A DNA stretch of 64,000 bases from B30-G6 sp964633115 (GTDB taxonomy: Bacteria > Desulfobacterota > Desulfobacteria > Desulfobacterales > B30-G6), in NCBI GenBank assembly GCA_964633115.1, contig CAZWEO010000016.1, forward strand, positions 1-64,000. Direction: 5' to 3'. The position numbers were made by a program, and so were the translations under genes. Below the pieces are notes generated by a model. It saw only the letters and a list, made by a program, of their open reading frames with translations. It ran no database searches and was not told where the DNA came from. This document shows, one piece after another, positions 44,559 through 53,138 of the stretch. How positions within the stretch are numbered: the stretch's first letter is position 1; the number at the start of each line of letters is the position of its first letter.

Positions 44559-45467
44559 ATGACCTCTACCGCCATTATTCTGCTGATCATCTCTGCCTTT
44601 ACCCACGCCGGCTGGAATTTTCTCAGCAAAAGGGAGTATCCGACCCAGGCCTTTTACCTGGTGACCAGTGTCATCGGTTTGGTCTGTGTGCTGCCGTTTC
44701 TGTTTCACTATGCCAATTTGATATCACTGGTACCCTTATCCGTATGGATCACGGCCGGAGTGTCGGGCTTCTTCCTTGCGGTCTATTATGTTTTCCTGGC
44801 TGGGGCCTATCGCGCCGGTGACATTTCCATTGCTTATCCCTTGGCACGCTCCCTGCCGGTCCTATTTGTATTTATATTCATACATACCATGGGCCGGGGC
44901 CACGCTCCGGGCACGTGGTTTATGGTGGGTATTTTGCTGATCGTGGGTGGATGTATTCTGCTACCCTTAAAGGCTTTTGGCAACTTCCAGCTCTCCAATT
45001 ACCTGAATAGTTGCTGCACGCTGGCGGTGCTGGCCGCGGTTGCCATCGCGGGGTATACCCTGGCGGATGACATGGCCTTGCGCAGCCTGGCTACATTACC
45101 GGGAAAACCCATAAGCCCGGTGGCAGGCAGCTTGCTGTACCTTTTTCTGGAGGGAGCCAGCTGTTTGCTGTGCCAAAGCATGATGGTTGCCGTCAGCAAA
45201 CAAGAACGGAAATCCCTGGCCATCGTTTTGAAAACCTACAAACGATCAGCCGCCGTCACCGGTGTTGGTATTTTCCTGACCTATGCGATCGTCCTCGTTT
45301 CCATGAATTATGTATCCAACGTCAGCTATGTGGCCGCCCTGCGCCAACTCAGCATTCCCATCGGCGCCCTACTGGGGATTATCTTTCTTAAGGAAGCTCC
45401 CAGGCTGCCAAAACTGATTGGTATTGCCACCATTTTTGTGGGTCTGGTTCTGGCCGGTGCCAATTAA
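44559..45467 (+). CDS. EamA/DMT-family permease
   Basis: A 302-residue inner membrane protein with about ten transmembrane helices in two EamA repeats (about 1-140 and 150-300). The typical DMT features are present: AFTHAGWNFLSK near the start, ISIAYPLARSLPVLFVF, and LRQLSIPIGALLGIIFLKEAP in the second repeat. Family members export metabolites or move amines and sugars. It follows pbfA by 17 bases without a clear ribosome binding site, so coupling is likely; its cargo may be an aminophosphonate or its product. Its end overlaps the remnant flavoprotein gene on the other strand. Confidence 0.82.
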   Translation: MTSTAIILLIISAFTHAGWNFLSKREYPTQAFYLVTSVIGLVCVLPFLFHYANLISLVPLSVWITAGVSGFFLAVYYVFLAGAYRAGDISIAYPLARSLPVLFVFIFIHTMGRGHAPGTWFMVGILLIVGGCILLPLKAFGNFQLSNYLNSCCTLAVLAAVAIAGYTLADDMALRSLATLPGKPISPVAGSLLYLFLEGASCLLCQSMMVAVSKQERKSLAIVLKTYKRSAAVTGVGIFLTYAIVLVSMNYVSNVSYVAALRQLSIPIGALLGIIFLKEAPRLPKLIGIATIFVGLVLAGAN

Positions 45468-45577
45468 TCCCAAGTTTGCATAAACAACATCATACAACCA
45501 GCCTTGGCAAGATGGTACGCAATACTGGTTCCAAAGATGCCACCGCCGATAATAACGACCTGTGCTTGATCTTTCAT
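45464..45577 (-). pseudogene. Remnant of a FAD-dependent oxidoreductase gene
   Basis: A good AAGGAG site and an ATG at 45577 begin a 37-codon frame: MKDQAQVVIIGGGIFGTSIA, then YHLAKAGC, the start of a DAO-type flavoprotein (GxGxxG motif). It breaks off after residue 28 and stops in the tail of the EamA gene. The rest of the gene is missing. It lies divergent to the LysR gene, the usual place for the regulated target, so a deletion probably removed a flavoprotein once controlled by that regulator. Confidence 0.75.
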
Positions 45578-45713
45578 ATTTTTCTCCTTTTATCCGAACC
45601 CCAATGTTGCAACATTAAGGCAAATTAGTTCTTGTGCTCAGATATAAATTGAGACTATGTATATGCCAATTTCAATATAAAAACGTAAAATATATAACTA
45701 AAGGTTATTTTTT

Positions 45714-46619
45714 ATGAATCTGAACCAACTCAAAATTTTTTATATGGCTGCCAAACGTGGCAACCTGAGTAAAGCGGCCGAGGATCTTTTCATTACTCAA
45801 CCCGCTGTGACCAAAGGTATCCAGCGTCTGCAGGAGCACCATGATATCCGACTTATGGATCGTTTTGGCAAAAAAATGGTTCTGACCTATGCCGGGGAAG
45901 TACTTTTTGATATCGCCGAAAAAATATTTGAACTGGAAAAACATGCCGATGAAAATATCCGTGAGTTCAAACAACGAACAAAGGGACGGATACGCATTCA
46001 GGCCAGTGAGAGTTTCGGTGCCTATTACCTGCCTTCCATTATGAACCCGTTTTCCAAAGCCCATCCCATGATCAACATTTCGGTGAATATCCTGCCAAAC
46101 GAGCATGTCGTTAAAAATATTGCCGACCTGGCCTGCGATATCGGATTTATTTCCTACCCAATTGAACATGAAAAAGTGCACATCCACGCCATCTTGGAGG
46201 ACCAACTTGTATTCATATTACCGCCAGATCACCCAATTTGCCGGCTGAAACGACTTAAACCAAAGGATTTAGAGGGCAATCCTATGATTGTTCATGAAAA
46301 AAATTCAGCCCCGCACCAAATATTCCACGAGTTCATTGCTAAAAATAATATCACAGTCACCTCGACCTTGGAACTTTCCAGCAACCGCGCCATAAAACAG
46401 GCAGTTGAGAGCGGCCTGGGTATCGCTTTAATTAGCCGAAAGGTCGCCGATGACGAAATTCAAAGCGGCCGGCTTAAAGCCATTCCGGTCCCCGACAAAT
46501 CCATTAAACGAAAATTCTATCTAATATATCACGAGAAAAAATTCATATCCGGTACACTAAAAACCTTCCTTGACCAGGTCGATCGCTGGGCTGATGAATA
46601 CGCCGGAAATCTTTCCTAA
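45714..46619 (+). CDS. LysR-family transcriptional regulator
   Basis: A 301-residue LysR-type regulator. The winged helix-turn-helix is at residues 1-60 (LNQLKIFYMAAKRGNLSKAA, then TQPAVTKGIQRLQ). The effector-binding domain covers about 90-295. It usually activates neighbouring genes in response to a small molecule. It is divergent from a flavoprotein remnant and near pbfA, EamA and the phnW operon, so it may control the aminophosphonate genes. A bare TTTTTT stretch precedes the ATG with no clear ribosome binding site. Confidence 0.9.
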   Translation: MNLNQLKIFYMAAKRGNLSKAAEDLFITQPAVTKGIQRLQEHHDIRLMDRFGKKMVLTYAGEVLFDIAEKIFELEKHADENIREFKQRTKGRIRIQASESFGAYYLPSIMNPFSKAHPMINISVNILPNEHVVKNIADLACDIGFISYPIEHEKVHIHAILEDQLVFILPPDHPICRLKRLKPKDLEGNPMIVHEKNSAPHQIFHEFIAKNNITVTSTLELSSNRAIKQAVESGLGIALISRKVADDEIQSGRLKAIPVPDKSIKRKFYLIYHEKKFISGTLKTFLDQVDRWADEYAGNLS

Positions 46620-46684
46620 ACCGGCTATCAAATAATTTCCAATACTGCTTGTCAGAATCTTGACTTGTATCGTCAAAAAGCGGT

Positions 46685-47035
46685 TCATCTATCTGCCGCC
46701 TCAATATCTGCTAGTTTCCGGGCGTACCACCCTGCTTTAAACTCACTGAAGGCAAACTCCGGGTAACAGGGGATATTGTCCGGTTTAATTTTCTCGCAGC
46801 CTGATAGCTTACACCGAGCCACCTCGACATCGTGTGGTAAGGACTGGGCGCTATACCCGCATGAAGTCAGCATGCTGAGAATGTACGGATCTTCTATGGG
46901 AATCCCATTGTTATCGGCATAGATTATCAATGGGCCGACATACGTCGTTGGAAAGGGATAGGTTGAGATGGTTTTTACCCCCATGGCAATTAAACTAGAC
47001 CAGGGTTGCGCGATGCTAATCTTTTTTATCACCAA
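46685..47035 (-). CDS. ASCH-like domain protein
   Basis: A 116-residue protein that looks like an ASCH (PUA-related) domain: KKISIAQPWSSLIAMGVKT followed by PTTYVGPLIIYAD matches the family's QPW-xx-I-xx-G-K and G-x-xx-IHA pattern. ASCH proteins bind RNA or act on modified nucleosides. The start is TTG at 47035 or GTG at 47032. It is the last gene of the minus-strand operon beginning at 52890 (86-base gap to its neighbour), so a transcript link is possible but the functional link is unclear. Confidence 0.55.
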   Translation of the reverse strand: MVIKKISIAQPWSSLIAMGVKTISTYPFPTTYVGPLIIYADNNGIPIEDPYILSMLTSCGYSAQSLPHDVEVARCKLSGCEKIKPDNIPCYPEFAFSEFKAGWYARKLADIEAADR

Positions 47036-47120
47036 ACCGCCTGACCTTTAGAACATTGATGCCTTTTGGCATTACACTTGAACCCTTGGATCCTCGACTC
47101 CTTGAATCCTAAGAAATGCT

Positions 47121-47462
47121 TTACGCACGAATCCAAATCTTATGGCCTGGAAAATGTTTGGAAAGCAGGTCTGCGGCTATCTTTTTGTCACAGGTACCAT
47201 AGGCATCACTGTGGCCATACAAAATGATGCCACCATCGGGTTCAAACCGAATGGCGGCCCCACCGGCCGGAATCACGTCCAAATTTTGGAAACCCAGATC
47301 CCGAAGTTCTGCTTTTGTGTTAGCAAGGATAAGCCAATGCCAGTCATCTCCGCCCCGCAGACAAATTAGGCCGTCGGCTTTCCCACCATTAATACGCACG
47401 AGCAAAACTTTACCTTGGTATCCCGGCTCAATATTCAGGAGAGCTATTTTTTGCTCGGTCAC
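47121..47462 (-). CDS. Small protein with resemblance to Janus/PHPT1 phosphohistidine phosphatases
   Basis: A 113-residue protein, GTG start at 47462 with AGGTG upstream. The end GGIILYGHSDAYGTCDKKIAA and HFPGHKIWIRA recalls the C-terminal part of 14-kDa phosphohistidine phosphatase (pattern YG-S-xx-YG followed by P-x-Y-x-V). The conserved catalytic His of that family is not clearly placed in the first half, so the family call is tentative. It begins 4 bases after the HAD-family gene and is likely co-transcribed with it. Confidence 0.45.
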   Translation of the reverse strand: MTEQKIALLNIEPGYQGKVLLVRINGGKADGLICLRGGDDWHWLILANTKAELRDLGFQNLDVIPAGGAAIRFEPDGGIILYGHSDAYGTCDKKIAADLLSKHFPGHKIWIRA

Positions 47463-47466
47463 AACG

Positions 47467-48201
47467 TTACACCTGTTTTAATATTGATAGATCAAAGAGA
47501 TCGCGGAGGCTTGTAATCACGGGAACATCGGTTTTGACATCCGGCCAGTTTCGCCTAACCGTGTGATGTTGCAACCACACGGGTTGGATACCGGACTTAT
47601 CGGCGCCGTTAACATCGATACGCCAGTCATCACCCACATATACCGCCTCCTGCGGCGATAGGCCCAATTGCTGCAGACACATTCGAAAGGGCTCATCATG
47701 CGGTTTGGGGGGGATACCCGATTCACCGGCAATAATGATAACTTTGAAATATGCCTCAATTTGGGGGAATAAAGCCAGGCGGTGTCCGCCTGAACTAAGC
47801 TGTCCCTGGGTGTTGGAGATCAGGCCCAGATCATAATGTGATGAGAGCCTTTCCAGTACTTGGAGGGTTTCCGGAAAAGGTCTCGTTTGATTACTGATTT
47901 GATCCCAATAAATCTGCTCCCATATACCGAGTAGGTCCGGATCCAGTAGCCGGTCGTAAAGCGCACTGACATGCTGCCAGATAGCCTGTCTGGAAAATTC
48001 CGATTTCTGATGAAATTCTTTACGCGTGCTTCGATAGAGAGATAAAAAAGCATCCCAATCAGGTCCGCCAGGCTTGGCATTCAAGGCGGCATAAAGCTTG
48101 TCTTTGGCTTTCTTTTCTGCCGCGCGAAACGCATCCGCCGAATCCACCAGGGTCTGGCCGAAGTCAAATAAGACTGCCTTTATTTGTCCCGATTTTCCCA
48201 T
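47467..48201 (-). CDS. HAD-superfamily hydrolase
   Basis: A 244-residue HAD-IA hydrolase. Motif I is LFDFGQTLVD, with nucleophile D13; residue 15 is Gly, where normal phosphatases have the acid/base Asp. Motif II is in GLISNTQGQL (Asn-Thr), motif III lysine in PPKPHDEPF, motif IV in VYVGDDWRIDVNGA. A helical cap occupies about 22-105. Phosphonoacetaldehyde hydrolase (PhnX) also lacks the second Asp, but its FDWAGT motif is absent here, so this is not a clear PhnX. The gene starts 13 bases after the aldehyde dehydrogenase stop, so it probably serves the same pathway. Confidence 0.8.
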   Translation of the reverse strand: MGKSGQIKAVLFDFGQTLVDSADAFRAAEKKAKDKLYAALNAKPGGPDWDAFLSLYRSTRKEFHQKSEFSRQAIWQHVSALYDRLLDPDLLGIWEQIYWDQISNQTRPFPETLQVLERLSSHYDLGLISNTQGQLSSGGHRLALFPQIEAYFKVIIIAGESGIPPKPHDEPFRMCLQQLGLSPQEAVYVGDDWRIDVNGADKSGIQPVWLQHHTVRRNWPDVKTDVPVITSLRDLFDLSILKQV

Positions 48202-48213
48202 TTGAGATAGCTT

Positions 48214-49602
48214 CTAATCTTGACCCCACTTCTTCAAATAGTCGCCACACAATTCCTCTACCGGGGGGATATATTCCTCTTTGGGGATCGACAACATAGT
48301 AAAATTGAGAAAATGGCTCCAGTTGATATTATCGCTGGTAATATTTCCGGCCCAGGAACCGCAGCCCAGCGTGTCGGTAGTGGGCAGACCGGTGTTCCAT
48401 CCACCACTGTTGGCGTGGGCATGCGGCATGTTGCATACGATGCGTCCCACGTTGGCGCGCAACGCCAATTTTACGCGGCGTTCATCGTTTTCAGAGTGAA
48501 TCGATGTGGAATGGCCCTCACCTGAAAATTTGAGAATTTTTTCCAGACGATCCAGCATTTCATCAAAATCAGCCCACTTCCAAACAGTCAGCACCGGTGA
48601 AATTTTTTCGCCGGAAAAGCGGTCATCCGGTCCGACCTTCTCGCCCACAACCATCAGGAAACGGGTATCATCCGGAACCGATAGACCTGCATTTTTAGCA
48701 ATAAAAGTAGCTGGTCGGGCGACGATATCTCGGTTTAGATGGGTGCCATCCGGCCACATATAACTGCGCAGTTTTTCACGCTCGTCCGTGCTACACAGAT
48801 ACCCGCCTTCGGATTCAAGCGCCGCGATCATATCGGCATAGATACTTTCGTAAAGGGCCACAGCATTCTCCGAAGAACAGGAAGCCGAATTGTTGGCAAT
48901 TTTGGAAAGCCTGATTTTATGCGCAGCTGCAGGTAAATCTGCGGTTTCATCCACGATGGAAACCACATTGCCTGCGCCCACCGTTTGAGATGGTTTGCCG
49001 GCTGCATAAACTACCTTGACCAGCGCAGCTCCACCTGTGGCAACAGCATAATCACTGTGGGCCATAACCTTGGAGGTTTTGGCATGGCTGGTTTTACGGA
49101 TGCATTGGACTAGATCCACGGGCGCACCGATTTTTTCCAGGGCCTTGCGGGCATGCTGTACGGTTTCATAAGAGGTCTTTTGGGTACGGGGATGCGGCGA
49201 TACGATCATGGCATTACGTGTCTTTAAAGTACTTAGCGACAGGCAACAAATCGTGGATTCCGGATTGGTGCACGGTACCACATTGGCAATGACCCCGATG
49301 GGTTTGGCGTACTTTCGGATTCCCAGAGCTTTGTTTTCCTCCACCAGGCCACAGGTTTTGGCATTACGCATATCATAAAGCGTACCCAGGGTTTTGTTTT
49401 TGATCTTATTTACTTTATCCTCTGCATTGCCGATATTGGATTCATCTACAGCCATATGTCCCAATTTATGGCGCACATCATCCTTCATAAACTCCCATGC
49501 CACGGCTTGAACCATTTCATCGACTTTTTCCTGAGGCCAATATTCCACTTCTTTAAAGGCCTTGCGGGCGCGTTCATACATTTCCTGGACATTGTCTTCC
49601 AT
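48214..49602 (-). CDS. CoA-acylating aldehyde dehydrogenase of the sulfoacetaldehyde type
   Basis: A 462-residue NAD(P)-dependent acylating aldehyde dehydrogenase, family of EutE/AdhE-N and, more closely in its ends, of acylating sulfoacetaldehyde dehydrogenase (INWSHFLNFTMLS and a GDYLKKWG end are features I associate with it). The catalytic cysteine is C242 in NNSASCSSENAV. PIGVIANVVPCTNPEST is the typical cofactor-side block. It would turn an aldehyde R-CH2-CHO into R-CH2-CO-CoA. Next to phnW the likely aldehyde is phosphonoacetaldehyde, giving phosphonoacetyl-CoA; acetaldehyde or sulfoacetaldehyde are alternatives. The ATG at 49602 with AAGGAG eight bases away is preferred to GTG at 49611. 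Confidence 0.8.
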   Translation of the reverse strand: MEDNVQEMYERARKAFKEVEYWPQEKVDEMVQAVAWEFMKDDVRHKLGHMAVDESNIGNAEDKVNKIKNKTLGTLYDMRNAKTCGLVEENKALGIRKYAKPIGVIANVVPCTNPESTICCLSLSTLKTRNAMIVSPHPRTQKTSYETVQHARKALEKIGAPVDLVQCIRKTSHAKTSKVMAHSDYAVATGGAALVKVVYAAGKPSQTVGAGNVVSIVDETADLPAAAHKIRLSKIANNSASCSSENAVALYESIYADMIAALESEGGYLCSTDEREKLRSYMWPDGTHLNRDIVARPATFIAKNAGLSVPDDTRFLMVVGEKVGPDDRFSGEKISPVLTVWKWADFDEMLDRLEKILKFSGEGHSTSIHSENDERRVKLALRANVGRIVCNMPHAHANSGGWNTGLPTTDTLGCGSWAGNITSDNINWSHFLNFTMLSIPKEEYIPPVEELCGDYLKKWGQD

Positions 49603-49699
49603 GATTAGCACTCCTTATGAAATAATATGGGGTTATGGTATTTAAATAATCATAGGGTTATTCCCTACAATGTAATTATTAGGGCTCAAGGGATCAAAT

Positions 49700-49757
49700 T
49701 TAGGCTATTAGGCGTTTAGACTGTAGGCTGTAGGCGCCTAATAGTCTTCAACCTAAA
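49700..49757. repeat. Palindromic repeat, family A, between phnW and aldehyde dehydrogenase genes
   Basis: TAGGCTATTAGGCGTTTAGACTG followed by TAGGCTGTAGGCGCCTAATAG, same family as 3596-3669. It lies between two genes of the probable operon. Confidence 0.7.
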
Positions 49758-49760
49758 TAC

Positions 49761-50897
49761 CTAAGGGCTAATTGGTAGTGTGTATCCCATCCCCTCAAAT
49801 GCTTCCTTGGCCACCACAAAAAAGTCCTGAATATCCTTTGCTGTAATTAGACCTAAATTGCACAACCGAAATGTCTCTACACCAAACATCTTACCCGGAT
49901 AGATGGTGAAACCTCTTTCGAAGCAGTAATCGTGCAGTTGGAAGAAGTCAAATTTTCCGTCTTCCGGCGCCTGAACAGTTACTACCAAGTGGCCCTGAAT
50001 CTCCTTATCGATTACGGTCCCAAGACCCATTTCAGATAGGCCGGTATGAATTGCCTCCCAACACTTGGTCAGCCTATCCCAACGGGCCTGCTCCCCTTCT
50101 TCAAAGTATTCTTTGATGGCTTGCTGCAATGCATATACTGTCTGCACCGGCGGCGTAAAATGCATCTCACCCACGCGCTCAAAAAAATCATACTGCATGA
50201 AAAGATTACAATAATAAGATCGGGTGGGGTAGGCCTTTGATTTCTTTATTTCCTCTATACTCCCGACAGTCCAAGAAGCGCCAGTCATGCCGGCCAATCC
50301 TTTTTGAGCCGAAGACATGAGAAAATCAATATTCTGCTCAGCAATGTTGATAGGCATAAGCCCGTATGTCGATATGGTATCAACCACAAAAAGCGCACCA
50401 TTATCATGAGCCAGTTGCCCGATTTCTTTTATGGGATTGAGCACACCCGTACCTGTTTCGTGGTGAACCGTGGCCACAACAGCGATATCCGGATCCTTTT
50501 GCAGCGCTTCCTGAACCACGGTAAGATCCGGCAGCTGCGTGGAGGGAAACTTGAGATCGACGCAAGGGATCTGGTAGTAGCCGGCAATTTCAACTATGCG
50601 CGCCGAGTAGGCCCCGTTATTGACCACACAGATTTTTTTGCCCTCAGGGACCAAAGAGTTGACCAATACATCCTGGATAATGGTACCCGATCCGGTAAAA
50701 ATGACAGCACTATATTTTTCTGGATCAGCGTGAACCACTTCCACCAGGTCTTTGCGCACCTGGGTCATCATATTCACAAATTCCTGCTCCCGGGGGCAAA
50801 TATCTGGTACGACCTGGGCATATTTTACGGCGTCGCTCGTTGTGGCAGGTCCTGGGTTTAGCAGCACATTTCTTTTGACTGGTTTGACGACTTCCAT
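49761..50897 (-). CDS. phnW: 2-aminoethylphosphonate-pyruvate transaminase-like (PhnW)
   Basis: A 378-residue class-V PLP aminotransferase. It begins NVLLNPGPATTSDAVKYAQ with the PhnW-type NPGP-x-TT-x-xVK pattern, has the cofactor aspartate in LFVVDTISTYG and the Schiff-base K199 in SSAQKGLAG, close to the lysine of known PhnW. The enzyme moves the amino group of 2-aminoethylphosphonate to pyruvate, giving phosphonoacetaldehyde and alanine. Upstream lie two citrate-synthase-like genes (29-base gap), downstream the acylating aldehyde dehydrogenase. A related substrate such as taurine or serine-glyoxylate cannot be ruled out, but the ABC transporter nearby favours the phosphonate. Confidence 0.8.
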   Translation of the reverse strand: MEVVKPVKRNVLLNPGPATTSDAVKYAQVVPDICPREQEFVNMMTQVRKDLVEVVHADPEKYSAVIFTGSGTIIQDVLVNSLVPEGKKICVVNNGAYSARIVEIAGYYQIPCVDLKFPSTQLPDLTVVQEALQKDPDIAVVATVHHETGTGVLNPIKEIGQLAHDNGALFVVDTISTYGLMPINIAEQNIDFLMSSAQKGLAGMTGASWTVGSIEEIKKSKAYPTRSYYCNLFMQYDFFERVGEMHFTPPVQTVYALQQAIKEYFEEGEQARWDRLTKCWEAIHTGLSEMGLGTVIDKEIQGHLVVTVQAPEDGKFDFFQLHDYCFERGFTIYPGKMFGVETFRLCNLGLITAKDIQDFFVVAKEAFEGMGYTLPISP

Positions 50898-50926
50898 AGT
50901 TACCTCCCCCCATCCTAAATACTGGT

Positions 50927-52006
50927 TTAAAGTTTTCCGACCTTCTTAATCCCCGATTTCTTGCTGGGGTCTTCCACCTCTTCGATGATGCTAAAACCGC
51001 TGCCACGGACCTTTTTCATCTTTTCGAACCGCTGTTTCCATTCATCAGGTGTTGTGCACAAGGCTGAAGCATCAAGTTTGTCTCGTTCGGCCAAGGGCGG
51101 TACCGTCCTATCATCGGGCCCATCATAATCTTCTTTAGGGGTCAATTCCTGGCCCAGTCGGTTGGTTTCTTCACGTTCGACTTCTTCGATATAATGGGCG
51201 CCTGCAGCGAATGATCTGGTCACGGCCAGGATTGCCCAGGTGGCCTCGGGTGTAAAACCCAAATCCATCATGGCGGCACCGGTGGCTCCCAACATATCCA
51301 GATCCACCGTATCTGCAGATATCTCCTGGGCTGCTGTCACAATTTCCTTGGTAAAGGCAATGTACTCGCCGGCTGTCCCAAGTTTTTCCGCACGAGCCAG
51401 CATGCGTTTTGCAGCCGGATCATTGAGCATGAGATTGGAGACTCCCAGGGCTTCATCATTTAGGTTTTCTGTTACCAGAAGTTTGGCCGCTTCCTGCAGG
51501 CTCAGGTCTTGCTCTTTGGACAGCACCAAATATTTTTCCAATCGGTTTCCAAAGGCAGAATAGGCACCATATGCGTGACCAAAAGCCATGATCGACGCCC
51601 CACAGGCCTGGGTTAAAAAGGTTTTAGAGCGGGCTACAATTCTGGAGATGGCGGCCGGAGCGCTAAGTCCGTCCTCCAAGGCCAGGATCATGATATAATT
51701 GAGCATCCGCTCCTCTTCGATGGTTGGGATCCGGGCCTGATAGTCCACAAAAAGTACCTCGATGACGCCATAGCCTTCTTCCATCAATTCCGTCGTATCA
51801 TACCCCCGAGTCACAATGCGGTGCATATTTTTATAGGCCACTTCAGACACCCATTGAAACGATGCCCGCTTGGTATCCGGGGGCATGGTACCGTATTCCC
51901 GGTCATAATAGTCGAAGGGGTTTTTAGGACTATCGAGATTTCCGATGGACCGCTCACGCTTCTTTTTGTTCAGTGCATCCGTTTTTGCTTTATCTAGATA
52001 ACCCAT
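50927..52006 (-). CDS. Citrate synthase/citryl-CoA lyase-like protein, second of a pair
   Basis: A 359-residue protein of the citrate-synthase fold, closest to the short citryl-CoA lyase-type group. Family landmarks: RGYDTTELMEEGYGVIEVLF, MLNYIMILALEDGLSAPAAI, GASIMAFGHAYGAYS (first catalytic His, H144), GVSNLMLNDPAAKRM and ATGAAMMDLGF. The second catalytic His (GHR-type motif) is replaced by N191 and the Asp of the NIDG-type motif is replaced by L239. So normal condensation chemistry is unlikely. Its start overlaps the preceding paralogue by 13 bases, with an AAGGAG site inside it. The two are likely to act as a heteromer. The long N-terminal extension (1-60) has no recognised motif. Confidence 0.75.
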   Translation of the reverse strand: MGYLDKAKTDALNKKKRERSIGNLDSPKNPFDYYDREYGTMPPDTKRASFQWVSEVAYKNMHRIVTRGYDTTELMEEGYGVIEVLFVDYQARIPTIEEERMLNYIMILALEDGLSAPAAISRIVARSKTFLTQACGASIMAFGHAYGAYSAFGNRLEKYLVLSKEQDLSLQEAAKLLVTENLNDEALGVSNLMLNDPAAKRMLARAEKLGTAGEYIAFTKEIVTAAQEISADTVDLDMLGATGAAMMDLGFTPEATWAILAVTRSFAAGAHYIEEVEREETNRLGQELTPKEDYDGPDDRTVPPLAERDKLDASALCTTPDEWKQRFEKMKKVRGSGFSIIEEVEDPSKKSGIKKVGKL

Positions 52007-52890
52007 TTTTTATATTCTCCTTCTTCCTTCTGCTTTTGGGCATATTCCTGACGTTCTTCCTGTTTGGGGACGATGCGATCCTCGGGACCCACATATTTAA
52101 TCATGGATAGGTCGATCATCTGCACCATGGGCTCATTTCTGCTGGCGCCCCAAGCGCGGCCCTTTTTCATGTTGAACAAGGCGTGGGCTGCGCAGCTAAA
52201 TCCCCGCACAACACTGCCAATACACCAACCCGCATTGGGTGAAAAGCCGATTTCCATCAAGGCGGTGTTACCCGAGCCCACAACGTTCACACCCACATAT
52301 GAGCGCCCATCTGCCTTGCGTCTGGCATGAAAATACTTCTCCACGGCACGTTGAAATTCCAGATAAACACCTTTGAGTTCCAGCTCCTCCTGTTTGAGGT
52401 GAATCGGTTCAGCCCTGGGATCGCTGTCAATGTGTTGGGGTTGTCCCATGCCCATGACCGGACGCCCGGCGTCCATATATTCATCCACCAGGGTCTTTGC
52501 CATTTCATCAACGGTCTTGCCTTCTTCCTGAGCCCGCTTCAAATACTTATTGAGCATATAGCCATGGGCAGCACCCGGTCCGTGAACCCCGCCGAAAGTA
52601 GACACAGCCGCTGCCACGCATACAGGCAGGTTGGGACGGCCCGCGCTGACGCCGATGGCACCTACGGCCGAAGGAGACATGGAGTGTTCCAGAAAGACCC
52701 CCATTTCATATTTGAGCATTTTCTCTTCTGTTTCGGTGGGGATTCGGTCTTGGAAAAGTACAAACATGGCATCGTAAAATGAGTAACCCTCTTCGGCCAG
52801 ATCGCTCAGGTTATACCCGCGCATCACGGTTTTTTCTTCGGTTTTATAAGAAATTGACGTTTTCCTTCGAAACGGTGGTTTTCTATCCAT
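51994..52890 (-). CDS. Citrate synthase/citryl-CoA lyase-like protein, first of a pair
   Basis: A 298-residue citrate-synthase-fold protein. Landmarks: MRGYNLSDLAEEGYSFYDAM, FLEHSMSPSAVGAIGV, STFGGVHGPGAAHGYML (H103 as first catalytic His), GMGQPQHIDSDPRAEPI, NVVGSGNTALMEIGF, and a C-terminal R230 block with KYVGPEDR. The GHR-type His is replaced by Q150 and the NIDG-type Asp by V204. CoA-binding regions look kept. I read the start at 52890 (GGAGGG, spacing 5). Position directly before the paralogue, phnW and acylating aldehyde dehydrogenase suggests action on the CoA ester made by the latter. This is the first gene of the minus-strand operon. Confidence 0.75.
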   Translation of the reverse strand: MDRKPPFRRKTSISYKTEEKTVMRGYNLSDLAEEGYSFYDAMFVLFQDRIPTETEEKMLKYEMGVFLEHSMSPSAVGAIGVSAGRPNLPVCVAAAVSTFGGVHGPGAAHGYMLNKYLKRAQEEGKTVDEMAKTLVDEYMDAGRPVMGMGQPQHIDSDPRAEPIHLKQEELELKGVYLEFQRAVEKYFHARRKADGRSYVGVNVVGSGNTALMEIGFSPNAGWCIGSVVRGFSCAAHALFNMKKGRAWGASRNEPMVQMIDLSMIKYVGPEDRIVPKQEERQEYAQKQKEEGEYKKWVI

Positions 52891-53138
52891 GCTGCCCTCC
52901 ATTATAGTTTGATTGCAACCGCTATAAACAAACATAAATCATAGGTCAATCTAATAATACTAATGTTTTACATGACAAAAAATTATAGTAAAATTGTGTA
53001 AGGGCTTTATGGTAATCGCCCCTGTCACTTTTTTGTGGCAATCTCATAAAAGGCACAGTATTATAGTCTATCTCTTTATTCAGCAGGCCCGGCGCTGATT
53101 TCCCCCTAAAAAGAATCTTATTTCATAATTTGAATGTT

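Noticed and set aside
47467..48201. PhnX phosphonoacetaldehyde hydrolase
   Set aside because: The diagnostic FDWAGT motif is missing, so only a general HAD call is justified.
48214..49602. Part of an ethanolamine or propanediol microcompartment (EutE/PduP)
   Set aside because: No shell protein, lyase or encapsulation peptide is visible, and neighbours are phosphonate-type genes.
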